From Acidobacteriaceae bacterium (GTDB taxonomy: Bacteria > Acidobacteriota > Terriglobia > Terriglobales > Acidobacteriaceae): a DNA stretch of 64,000 bases. Made by a program: the position numbers and the translations under genes. Of this stretch, positions 38,132 to 46,711 are shown one piece after another (position 1 is the stretch's first letter; every line of letters begins with the position of its first letter). The DNA lies in NCBI GenBank assembly GCA_003139095.1, contig PLHW01000071.1:1-64000 (forward strand), written 5' to 3'. The notes under the pieces are model-generated. The model was not told the DNA's origin and searched no databases. It saw only the letters and a list, made by a program, of their open reading frames with translations.

Positions 38132-41100
38132 TCATTCCACCACGATCGCCGGTACCGTAGCTGCGAAGCTCTCTAACCCCGTCCCCGTCGTGATGCTCCC
38201 CGGCGCCGTGCCTCCCGCGCCCACCGAGAATGACGTATTCGAGTAAGAAGTAACAAATGCCGCATTCTCCGCATTCACCGTCGCGCAACTTGCCGTACAG
38301 CTCGAAGTCCACAGGATGAAATATTTCCCCGGCGCTAACGCCGTCGCGCCCTCGCTCCATGCCTGCGACATCACCGTGTTCGCCGTCGGCGCGAACGCGG
38401 TCCCCGCCGCCCCGTAATGCACCACCAGGGCCCCGCTGGCGTTATAGATCGCCACCGCATAAGTGTTCGCCGAGTTGTCCGCCGTTCCCACCCGATAAAC
38501 GATCTTCGTCGCTGTCACTGAGTAAGGCAGCGTAAGCGCAAACACCGCCGCCTTACTCGCGCTTGCCGGAAACGTGAACGACCCGCTGCTGCTGTAAGTT
38601 ACCGGAACCCACGTTGCGCCCAGCGCCCGGTCCACATACGCCGTAGTCGCCAGCTTAGTCGAGTTATCTCCCGCACCCTGAGTCGAAGCCGTAGTCCCAT
38701 TCGGCAGCGCCGGCGTCCCGCCCAAATTCGCCGCCGTACCGCTCGTATTCGCCGCATTATTCGGAATGTCCCCACTAACCAGCGCCGGCAACTGTGCGTG
38801 TGGTAACGTCCCCGTTGTAATATCGCTGGCACTTACAGTCACATTCCCCGATAGTGCGTGCCCATTCACGCTCGTGCCCGTGGGTACATAACCAGGCACC
38901 GCTGGACTTCCCGTAAATGTCGGAGAGTTCAGCGGTGCTGCCCCCGTAACTTGCGCCACTGTGTAATCCCCACTCTGCGCAGTTACAGTTCCCGTCCGTC
39001 CAAACACGCTCGCGACCGCGCCACCTCCGCCCGTCGGCATGCACGACGCTCCGCTCGCCAGTTGGCAATGGAAAGTCGCATCCGCTCCCACTCCCATCGA
39101 GAAGTCCATGCCCGATGGCACCGTTACTGTCGTGCCCGTCCATTCCTTTCCGGACCACTGCGTCGGACTGCTGCTCGTCTGATTGATAGTCCCGGCCACG
39201 TTCAAGTTGCCATTGATCATCACATTATTCAAAAAGGTCGGGTTGCCGGCCCACCCCGCCCCACTAATCGACGTCCCATCCGGATGAGTAAGTACCCCCG
39301 TAAAGGTCGGCGACAGCAATGGCGCAGCCCCACTTACCTGGCTAACTGAGTAATCCCCGCTCTGTGCCGCGACCGTCCCAGTCCTTCCAAAGACTGAGGA
39401 AACGGCCCCGCCACCGCCGCCCGAGCCATAGCCCTGGGCATTCACCCACGCCGTCGTAGCAATCTTCGTCGAGCTGTCGGAAGTTGCGGGTGTTGGCGCG
39501 GTCGGCGTGCCCGTGAATGCCGGCGATGCCAATGGGGCAGCTCCCGTAACCTGGTTCACTGAATAGTCTCCGCTCTGTGCTGTTACAGCTCCAATGCGCC
39601 CAAACACCGAACTAACAACCGCACTCCCGCTCGGCGCCCCTAGACTTACCCGCACTCCGCCGCTCGCCTCAATCCGCCCAATCACCTGCACTCCACTTGG
39701 CCGGTTTGCCGATCCCGTATCATGGCATTTCCCGGCCTGGCTTGTGCTCGCTACCGCATAATCCCCTGCTACCGGGTTCCCTGCATCAAAGTTACATGCC
39801 GCTACTCCCGCCCAAGTAATAACTGACTTTCCACTTGTTCCGGCCCCACTACTTACAATTCCAACCACCCCATCCGTGCTTCCCGTCGACGCCGTCTGAA
39901 CTCCCGCCCCGCTTCCGTTATAGACTGCCAGATCGTTTGCCACAGTGCCGTTGACCCCGTCATTCGCGAACTCAAAGTCCTGTCGCCCGTTCGTGTACAT
40001 GTTGAACGAGGTCGTCGCAAATACACTGTGAACTGCCTGCCCTGTGTCCGTTCCTATGTCGTAAGTGCTCCCGACATACGGCTTGAATGTCCCATCGTTC
40101 CCAAACAGCCACTTAAGACTCGACCCAATATGGATTCCAATGCTCGGCGCATTGCCGCTCGCCGCATCCTCACTGCGTAGTACGTTGTAGTTAGTTCCAC
40201 TTACGGACTCGGACCCAAGCGACGTGCGGTCCCAAGTCGAGCTATTCGTATATGAGGAGTACACACGGAAGTTCTGTGCGTTTAGCCCGTTTCGTTCTTC
40301 CAGCGTATCTCCCGGGTCCCCATTTGGGTCCGAGTTAAACAGGTTGGCGAGCCCCAACTGCATCGGCTGTCCATTATTGTCGATAACCCGCGGCGTGTGC
40401 GTCGCCGCGTCGAACCAGAACACCCCCCAATTTGGAATGCCCGCCGGTTGCGCCGTCTCCGCTAGTTGGATGACATTAGGCGTCGTACAATTGGCATTTC
40501 CATTTGCCGCGATGCCCGTCGCGAATGCGCCGCTGCACTGTGTCGGAGTGTGCGCCAACGCCAGCGCCGTACCAGCCTGCCCGCTGATATTAGAGCTTGT
40601 AAGTGCAACCTGCTGCACCGTCCCGCCAATATTAACCACCGGCAGGCCCGCCGCCGTATCCAACCCAAGCCCCCCGGCCGCCGGCGCATAACCGCTGCCT
40701 GCGGGTAGGATCAGGTTTCCGCTCGCCACAATAGTATTGGTAAATGTCTTATTCCCACTTATGGACTCGATGCCCGTGTTATGTACAACTGCCGCGTCTG
40801 CCGCCGCCCCTGTTACTTGAGACACGATATAGTCGCCAGCGGTCGCGATGACGGCCCCACTTCTCCCAAACACCGAACTGACTGCCCCGCCGCCGCCACC
40901 CGATCCACACGGGCTGCCCGTCGAGCTAATGACGCCCGACGCAATGTTCAGGCAACCGTCCGCCAGTCCGGAAATCGTCACGCTCTCATCCATCTTGATC
41001 GGAACGTTAAATTCCTTAAGTCCCGCACTCAGCCTTTCCAGCCAATTTGCATGTACCCCATCGCCCGTCGCCGCAATGTAATTCGTGATAGATACCGGCG

Positions 41101-44100
41101 CTCCGAACGCGAGTTGCCCCTGATTCAGGCCCACCCCGCCACTCGCCACGTCGGTCCCGATCCAGGTATCTGTCGCGCTCGCCGCTGGCCGGTATCCCCA
41201 CGTCGACCGCGTCAGGGCTGGTTGCGAGTCCACTAAGGTAATAATGTGGTGCGGTTGCAGGTTTGCGCTTGGACTCGTCGAGAAGTTCAGCCGTCCCTTT
41301 GACAGGGCTTCGCCGCCACCCGACGCGGCCCCATCTGTCATCAGTGTGGCTGTCTGGTTCGGCACCGCGTTGTTACTTGCCGTCAGGCTCACTTGGCAGT
41401 CCGTGAATCCGCCTGTGGAGGTCGCCCCCCAGGACGTACACTCACTGGCAACCTGGAGCGGGTTACCATCTAACCCAATGCCCACAACGTTGCTCTCTTC
41501 GTTGCCCACCGCTACGCTCTTATTCACACTTACAATCGACCCTGGCCAGAAGGCCACGCTGCCGGCGTAGTTACCCTGCTGGATCGAATAACTCACCGTC
41601 ACCGCCGATCCCGAGTCGGTATAAGTGCATACCAGGCCGGAGCACTGGGCGACATTGATCGCAATTGATCCGCACGCGAGCGTCGACCCACCCGCACACC
41701 CCCCTGCGTAAGGATACGTGGCGTTAACTCCGTTCGGCGTCGCGATTCGGATAAGGTCGTAAGTAATCGCGTCGGTCCCATTTGCCACGCGCGGCCAACG
41801 TACAGGAATGGAGTCGCTGCCGGTCGAGTTATAGTTGAGGATCTGCATCGGTGACGTCTGTGTGCCTGTCGTAAGATCCTTTGCAACCACAAAGTAAGAA
41901 TATGCTGTCGCTCCTCCCCCTCCGGTCGAAAACGCCCCTTGTGTACCGCCACTGCCGGCAATTGCGAAACTCGCCGCCCCGCTCGACGGCCCCGCGATCA
42001 GGCCCGCGACTCCCGTCCCCGGAAATGGCGAGTGAGCTGGGGATAGCGGATTCATCTGCGGCCCGCTCTCCGAATAAATGTTCTTTAGGTATGCTCCCTG
42101 ATAGTTACCCGTCGAGTTCGATGAATACACCTGCCATGGTCCGGTTGCCTGCAAGACCGTATTCTCAACGTAGAGGCCATTTGAGTTATAGACAGTCACT
42201 CCGTTTGCGTAGTTGGCCGTGATACTCGAATCCCGCAGCGTAATCACCGGTGCGATCTGGTGGCCGGCCCCCTGATTGCCCGCGGAGAACACAAAGGACC
42301 CCGACCAGTTTGCGCTCGTGTTCAATGGAATCGCGTTATTGTTGAACTGGTCGATGCTTGCATTCTCGTCATCCCATAGGTCGAAGAAGTTGTTGAATGC
42401 CCCGTTTTCCCCCACCTTATCGTAAGAAATATCCGCAAGATGCGTATTCACCGCGTTATCAAGCACCGCGACATAAGTGAGTGCCACCACGCCCGGCGTC
42501 GTCTGAGCGGCGATATCGGTGCCGGAATGCGCATATTGAAACGTCGTCGGGTTCGGTACGGCGGTGACGATCGCATCGCCCCAGAACGCGTTGTTATCTG
42601 TGAACATGATTGTTGCCATGTCCCCCGGTCGCAATCCGTGGGCCGTCGCCGTCGTTATCGTCACGACCTGAGATAGTCTTTGCGTCTGCGTAATCGCCAC
42701 GCCCGCAAACGCCGGATTGCTCGAGAGGTTCGTTGGCGTGCGGAAACTGATTCCTTCGACCGTGCTACTCGTGTAATCGTTGGAATTTACCAGGTCGCCG
42801 ATCTGCAGGCACGGCCCGCGCTCGTTGCAGTTCAATGACGTCCCGTAGCCGCTGAAGATGGATTGGTTCGAATGCAGATAGATTGTGCCCGCAACATTAT
42901 AGGTATTCAGCGAATGGTTTGGATATCCGGGCCCATTCGATGGCAGCGTTACATTGCATTGCGCGTTCTTCCAGGACGTCGTATCGGTTCCGCACGCGGC
43001 GTTTAGAGTTTCCTGAATCCCCGACGAAGCCGAGCCGATGCTGTATCCTGCTGCATACGAATAGAATGGGGTGAACACGACTGTCCCCGACGGCGCGCCC
43101 GCAAGGCATCCCCCCGCAGTCGCGATCACGTTGACCGCCTCGCTGTTTCCCCCACCCGAGATAAGAGCTTGATACCCGGCTCCACTGGTTGTGTCAATTC
43201 CCATGGGGCAGGGAGTAAGTGTAACCGTCGCTTGTGTCCCTCCCGTTAGCGGACTCGCAATCGTTTGCGACCAGTTCGCCGCGGTCGTCGCATAAGTGAT
43301 TCCGGCCGGGGCCCCACCGGTGCCGCACGCACCCCATGTGGAGTTTCCGGTCAGGCAGGTGCTCGCATTGGCGTTCCCCGTCCCTAACTCGCTTGTAGGG
43401 ATAAGTCCGGCTACTAAGTCGGCTTTAGCCGACATCCCGTTGTCAACATACTGACGGTCAGTGGCTTGATTCGGTGCAGTCGGGGGTCCTGGAAGCGTCA
43501 GCGGCCCGGTCATCGTATCGCCGGAGAGCAAGACATAATTCCCTGACCCCACGTTTGCGACGGCCTGGTCCACATACTCTTTGTTCGCGGCGTCCGCGCT
43601 TTCTGCGGGCGAGGGCAGCAAGGGCGGCACCGTGAATTGTTTCGCGCCCGTGATTGTCTCCGCCCCCGAGAGGTGTACTACCGACGAGTCAAGTGCCCGG
43701 TTCGCCACGGCCGCATTCACATATTGTTGAGTGGCCGCCAGATTTCCCAGTCCAGTGCCCGGCGTTGTGCGCACCGCGGAAATCGTCGTCGGTGAGTTCG
43801 TTGGCACCGACCAATATTCCGTGCGCACTGTTCCGTCGTCGAGTTGAAATACGACGACATATAGTGTCCCCGCCGGACTGGCGCCTGCATTTGGCACTAA
43901 TTGCGCATTAAATGCGCCGCCTTCGCCAATCGTCACACTCTGGCTTCCCGCCGCCACCGCGTATCCGTCGGCTGTCTGGAACGATGGCCATGAAATCAGC
44001 GCCAGACCCGACGCGGGCGTCCCGTCACCACCGTACACCGTGTCGCTGATCGTGGTCAGCCCCGGCCCTTGCGCATGCGCTCCCGTCGACAATGTTGCAG

Positions 44101-44185
44101 TCGTCATGAGCACAGATAGGGTGAGAATCAACATACTCACCGTCGTCGCAACTTGCTCTCGCCTCGCCGTGAAATGTCTGCCCAT
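38132..44185 (-). CDS. Giant tail-fibre/adhesin-like protein with signal peptide
   Basis: Start MGRHFTARREQVATTVSMLILTLSVLMTTATLSTGAHA; repeated 'AVSSVFGRTGTVTAQSGDYSVSQVTGAAPL.SPTFTG' modules; beta-helix-like middle. Confidence 0.8.
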   Translation of the reverse strand: MGRHFTARREQVATTVSMLILTLSVLMTTATLSTGAHAQGPGLTTISDTVYGGDGTPASGLALISWPSFQTADGYAVAAGSQSVTIGEGGAFNAQLVPNAGASPAGTLYVVVFQLDDGTVRTEYWSVPTNSPTTISAVRTTPGTGLGNLAATQQYVNAAVANRALDSSVVHLSGAETITGAKQFTVPPLLPSPAESADAANKEYVDQAVANVGSGNYVLLSGDTMTGPLTLPGPPTAPNQATDRQYVDNGMSAKADLVAGLIPTSELGTGNANASTCLTGNSTWGACGTGGAPAGITYATTAANWSQTIASPLTGGTQATVTLTPCPMGIDTTSGAGYQALISGGGNSEAVNVIATAGGCLAGAPSGTVVFTPFYSYAAGYSIGSASSGIQETLNAACGTDTTSWKNAQCNVTLPSNGPGYPNHSLNTYNVAGTIYLHSNQSIFSGYGTSLNCNERGPCLQIGDLVNSNDYTSSTVEGISFRTPTNLSSNPAFAGVAITQTQRLSQVVTITTATAHGLRPGDMATIMFTDNNAFWGDAIVTAVPNPTTFQYAHSGTDIAAQTTPGVVALTYVAVLDNAVNTHLADISYDKVGENGAFNNFFDLWDDENASIDQFNNNAIPLNTSANWSGSFVFSAGNQGAGHQIAPVITLRDSSITANYANGVTVYNSNGLYVENTVLQATGPWQVYSSNSTGNYQGAYLKNIYSESGPQMNPLSPAHSPFPGTGVAGLIAGPSSGAASFAIAGSGGTQGAFSTGGGGATAYSYFVVAKDLTTGTQTSPMQILNYNSTGSDSIPVRWPRVANGTDAITYDLIRIATPNGVNATYPYAGGCAGGSTLACGSIAINVAQCSGLVCTYTDSGSAVTVSYSIQQGNYAGSVAFWPGSIVSVNKSVAVGNEESNVVGIGLDGNPLQVASECTSWGATSTGGFTDCQVSLTASNNAVPNQTATLMTDGAASGGGEALSKGRLNFSTSPSANLQPHHIITLVDSQPALTRSTWGYRPAASATDTWIGTDVASGGVGLNQGQLAFGAPVSITNYIAATGDGVHANWLERLSAGLKEFNVPIKMDESVTISGLADGCLNIASGVISSTGSPCGSGGGGGAVSSVFGRSGAVIATAGDYIVSQVTGAAADAAVVHNTGIESISGNKTFTNTIVASGNLILPAGSGYAPAAGGLGLDTAAGLPVVNIGGTVQQVALTSSNISGQAGTALALAHTPTQCSGAFATGIAANGNANCTTPNVIQLAETAQPAGIPNWGVFWFDAATHTPRVIDNNGQPMQLGLANLFNSDPNGDPGDTLEERNGLNAQNFRVYSSYTNSSTWDRTSLGSESVSGTNYNVLRSEDAASGNAPSIGIHIGSSLKWLFGNDGTFKPYVGSTYDIGTDTGQAVHSVFATTSFNMYTNGRQDFEFANDGVNGTVANDLAVYNGSGAGVQTASTGSTDGVVGIVSSGAGTSGKSVITWAGVAACNFDAGNPVAGDYAVASTSQAGKCHDTGSANRPSGVQVIGRIEASGGVRVSLGAPSGSAVVSSVFGRIGAVTAQSGDYSVNQVTGAAPLASPAFTGTPTAPTPATSDSSTKIATTAWVNAQGYGSGGGGGAVSSVFGRTGTVAAQSGDYSVSQVSGAAPLLSPTFTGVLTHPDGTSISGAGWAGNPTFLNNVMINGNLNVAGTINQTSSSPTQWSGKEWTGTTVTVPSGMDFSMGVGADATFHCQLASGASCMPTGGGGAVASVFGRTGTVTAQSGDYTVAQVTGAAPLNSPTFTGSPAVPGYVPTGTSVNGHALSGNVTVSASDITTGTLPHAQLPALVSGDIPNNAANTSGTAANLGGTPALPNGTTASTQGAGDNSTKLATTAYVDRALGATWVPVTYSSSGSFTFPASASKAAVFALTLPYSVTATKIVYRVGTADNSANTYAVAIYNASGALVVHYGAAGTAFAPTANTVMSQAWSEGATALAPGKYFILWTSSCTASCATVNAENAAFVTSYSNTSFSVGAGGTAPGSITTGTGLESFAATVPAIVVE

Positions 44186-44232
44186 CTCGGCTTTTCTCCT
44201 CGTCACCTTACACGGCCCTCCTTCGGGCCAAT

Positions 44233-44256
44233 AAGAAAGCCGCTCTTGTGAGCGGC
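44233..44256 (-). terminator. Rho-independent terminator
   Basis: Minus strand GCCGCTCACAAGAGCGGCTTTCTT. Confidence 0.6.
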
Positions 44257-44390
44257 CACTTTCCTCTGCATTCTTGCTCCTACCATGACAACGTTCAAGC
44301 GATTCCCCTGCCGCCAATCACCCGATCAATCCTCACCAGCGCGATCTTGGGACTCCTTCTAGATGACCCGCCCTCGCCAGCGCCCTCGCC

Positions 44391-44864
44391 TCACAACCTC
44401 TGGTCTGAACTCTCCGCCGAATTCTCCTCCCGCACTTCCAGATACCGCCTCACACTTTCCACATACACGTCCGCAAAGTCCACAACCGGCCGGCGGATCG
44501 CGATCAGATCCATCGCCTTCCCAATTTCCCACCCCATCGCGCCCAGCAGAGCCAGCGTCATCATCGGTGCACGGTGCACTCCTGCCGCGCAATGCACATA
44601 CACTCGCGCTTTCGGATTCTCCAGCGCACCCAGCGCAAAATCTACGCCCCGCTTTAGCACTTCCGGTGGTTTCGGCAGGAAGTCATCATCCGTCGGATTC
44701 CACAGCACTTCAATCCCGAACGGCTTTGCCAGCGGACGGTCATCGAATTCGATCTGCATGTCCACAACGTGGGTCACACCTAGGCGCGCCAATTCCTCCA
44801 TATTCCAAACATTCCAGATTCCGCCTCCCAGCGCCACTTGCTCGGTCACCCAGCTTATGTCCAT
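44391..44864 (-). CDS. Dual-specificity/tyrosine phosphatase-like protein
   Basis: P-loop VYVHCAAGVHRAPMM (HCX5R), upstream Asp cluster NPTDDDF. Confidence 0.85.
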   Translation of the reverse strand: MDISWVTEQVALGGGIWNVWNMEELARLGVTHVVDMQIEFDDRPLAKPFGIEVLWNPTDDDFLPKPPEVLKRGVDFALGALENPKARVYVHCAAGVHRAPMMTLALLGAMGWEIGKAMDLIAIRRPVVDFADVYVESVRRYLEVREENSAESSDQRL

Positions 44865-45103
44865 TCCTCTTTGTGGCCTTCCCCTCGCGCTCCTGATACT
44901 CCGTCGAGCGATCCTTCGTCTGATTCTACGTTACCTTCCCGTTTCTCGGCTGCCAAACGTCGTTGCTCTCGCCCGACCGTGTACACGCCGCGCCCTCGCA
45001 TCCCGGACGAAGCACTCAACTGCATCACGCAAGCGACCGTGCAGTTGATAGTGACGCCGGGGCCCGCTGCCATCACATCGAAACCTTCGTCCGTCGAGCC
45101 CAA
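44855..45103 (-). CDS. Small hypothetical protein
   Basis: 82 aa ORF overlapping the phosphatase start by about 10 bp; no recognisable motif. Confidence 0.4.
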   Translation of the reverse strand: MGSTDEGFDVMAAGPGVTINCTVACVMQLSASSGMRGRGVYTVGREQRRLAAEKREGNVESDEGSLDGVSGARGEGHKEEWT

Positions 45104-45132
45104 TAAAAAGGGGCGCGAATCTTATCGCGCCC
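45103..45132 (-). terminator. Rho-independent terminator
   Basis: Minus strand GGGCGCGATAAGATTCGCGCCCCTTTTTA. Confidence 0.75.
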
Positions 45133-45290
45133 TTCAGAATTCTTTTTTCTACTCTTAAGTTTAGGATACCAAATTAAGGGGGGGTACCCTGACAATTTCC
45201 CCACATTTATTTCACCTTATATTTGAATAACTTGCGCCGAATTTCCCCATCTTACCCCTTGACACACTATTGTCCCCGCCAACTGCTCTC

Positions 45291-45782
45291 CTAACAGGCT
45301 GAAATATTGGCGGTTAGATCCTCTGCCCGCGGAAACCTGTCCAGCAAACCGCGCGCGATCAGAACCCGTGACAACTGGTCAATCGCCTCGTGCAGAAGCC
45401 TTTGCACGGTCCTTTCGCAACAGGCCAGCGATCTCGATATCTCGAAAACTGTGTACTCCTCGAAGATGTGCATTGCAATCAGCTTCTTCTCTAGCGCACC
45501 CATTTTGTCTAAGGTATGTTCAATATCCGTTACAAATACGATCGTGTCTTCAAAGTTCTTAGTCGAGTATCTACTGACGCGGGCGCGAAAAAACTCACGT
45601 CCCAGCAGGCAGGGCAAGTGTCCAACCTCGACCGAAACCCGCGCATAACGCTTCAACAATGCCGTTGTCTTTGGACGATAAGCCCACAGGTCGATTTCAG
45701 TTTCGTCGAAAAACAGGGGCGGCCCTCCCGCCTGACACATAACGGTCCAACCCAGGGTTCCGTGCGGCAGTGTGCCTGTCAT
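45291..45782 (-). CDS. Sigma-70 region 4-like transcription factor
   Basis: MGALEKKLIAMHIFEEYTVFEISRSLACCERTVQRLLHEAIDQLSRVL helix-turn-helix. Confidence 0.7.
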   Translation of the reverse strand: MTGTLPHGTLGWTVMCQAGGPPLFFDETEIDLWAYRPKTTALLKRYARVSVEVGHLPCLLGREFFRARVSRYSTKNFEDTIVFVTDIEHTLDKMGALEKKLIAMHIFEEYTVFEISRSLACCERTVQRLLHEAIDQLSRVLIARGLLDRFPRAEDLTANISAC

Positions 45783-46078
45783 AACCGCACCTCCATCCCC
45801 ACGGCGCCCTGTAACGACTCAATCTGGGCCGCGCCATACAAATCATTTCGTTGAGTTTTCGGTCCTCTGGCCAATCGGGCTGGCCGTCCTCGGCGGCGAG
45901 AAGTCGGGGCGAGCACCAGAGCTAAGTCGGGATCGCCGGCGAATCGAGCGCTGCAGTCTATACAGTAAACAACCGCGCTTGCCGGCCTGCGCAAGAACAG
46001 TCCTCCGCAGCGTTCGCAGTATTTCAGTTCAACCTGCTCGTGCATACTTTCCATCGAGTCCATGAAATTCATAATCAC
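45779..46078 (-). CDS. Zinc-ribbon protein
   Basis: YCERCGGLFLRRPASAVVYCIDCSARF (CxxC...CxxC); stop overlaps next start. Confidence 0.65.
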   Translation of the reverse strand: MIMNFMDSMESMHEQVELKYCERCGGLFLRRPASAVVYCIDCSARFAGDPDLALVLAPTSRRRGRPARLARGPKTQRNDLYGAAQIESLQGAVGMEVRL

Positions 46079-46103
46079 CTCTCACTCGAAATAAGTGCGC
46101 TGA

Positions 46104-46145
46104 AAATAAAAAAAGCCCTGGTGCCGATTCGCTCGGCCCAGGGCT
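46104..46145 (-). terminator. Rho-independent terminator
   Basis: Minus strand AGCCCTGGGCCGAGCGAATCGGCACCAGGGCTTTTTTTATTTTC. Confidence 0.8.
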
Positions 46146-46193
46146 CGTTTCTCTTACGATGACCTGTTTTTGCTATTTACATTTCTGAAGCGC

Positions 46194-46457
46194 TTACTGC
46201 AGCCCGGCTCCTACGCCTGAAGGTTTGTGCCGGAAGTACCCTTCTTCATAACCAGATTTGAGTACTTGTCCGTTTTGCACAATCACACTCACGCGTCCGG
46301 TGAAGTGCAGCCCCCGTAACAACTGTTCGGTAGAGGCCGACAACACCTCCGAGGATCGAACTTTTCGTCGAAACTCGGCGAAGTTCCTTCCTTCGTCCAA
46401 ATGCGCATCTGCTTCTATCATTGCCGTTAATCCTTTATTGAGTAGTAAGTGGAGCAT
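46194..46457 (-). CDS. Small hypothetical protein, first gene of the phage-like cluster
   Basis: 87 aa ORF with GAAGG Shine-Dalgarno and own terminator. Confidence 0.6.
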   Translation of the reverse strand: MLHLLLNKGLTAMIEADAHLDEGRNFAEFRRKVRSSEVLSASTEQLLRGLHFTGRVSVIVQNGQVLKSGYEEGYFRHKPSGVGAGLQ

Positions 46458-46469
46458 ATGAATGCCTTC

Positions 46470-46499
46470 ATTCTAAGATTCATTTGTTCTCTAAGTCAA
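46470..46499 (-). promoter_or_regulatory. Candidate sigma-70 promoter of 46194..46457
   Basis: Minus strand TTGACT - 18 bp - TAGAAT, with two ACGAAAGTAG direct repeats just upstream. Confidence 0.45.
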
Positions 46500-46711
46500 C
46501 TACTTTCGTTAGTCTACTTTCGTATCTCCCTCCTTAGTTGGTGCTGACTTGCCGATTGAATTGGCGGGCAGGTCGGCCATGCTACTCTCCGTCTCACATC
46601 CCCGATCCGAGCAAATCTACCGCTCTGGCCAGCTCCGCTGCTGCCAGCCTCTCAATTTGCGAACTTTGCCTCAAAGCGCTAATCTCATGGAGCGCTATCA
46701 AATCGAAGCCT

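Noticed and set aside
19658-46457. Phage integrase or transposase
   Set aside because: Searched the ORF list for tyrosine/serine recombinase and DDE signatures; none seen.
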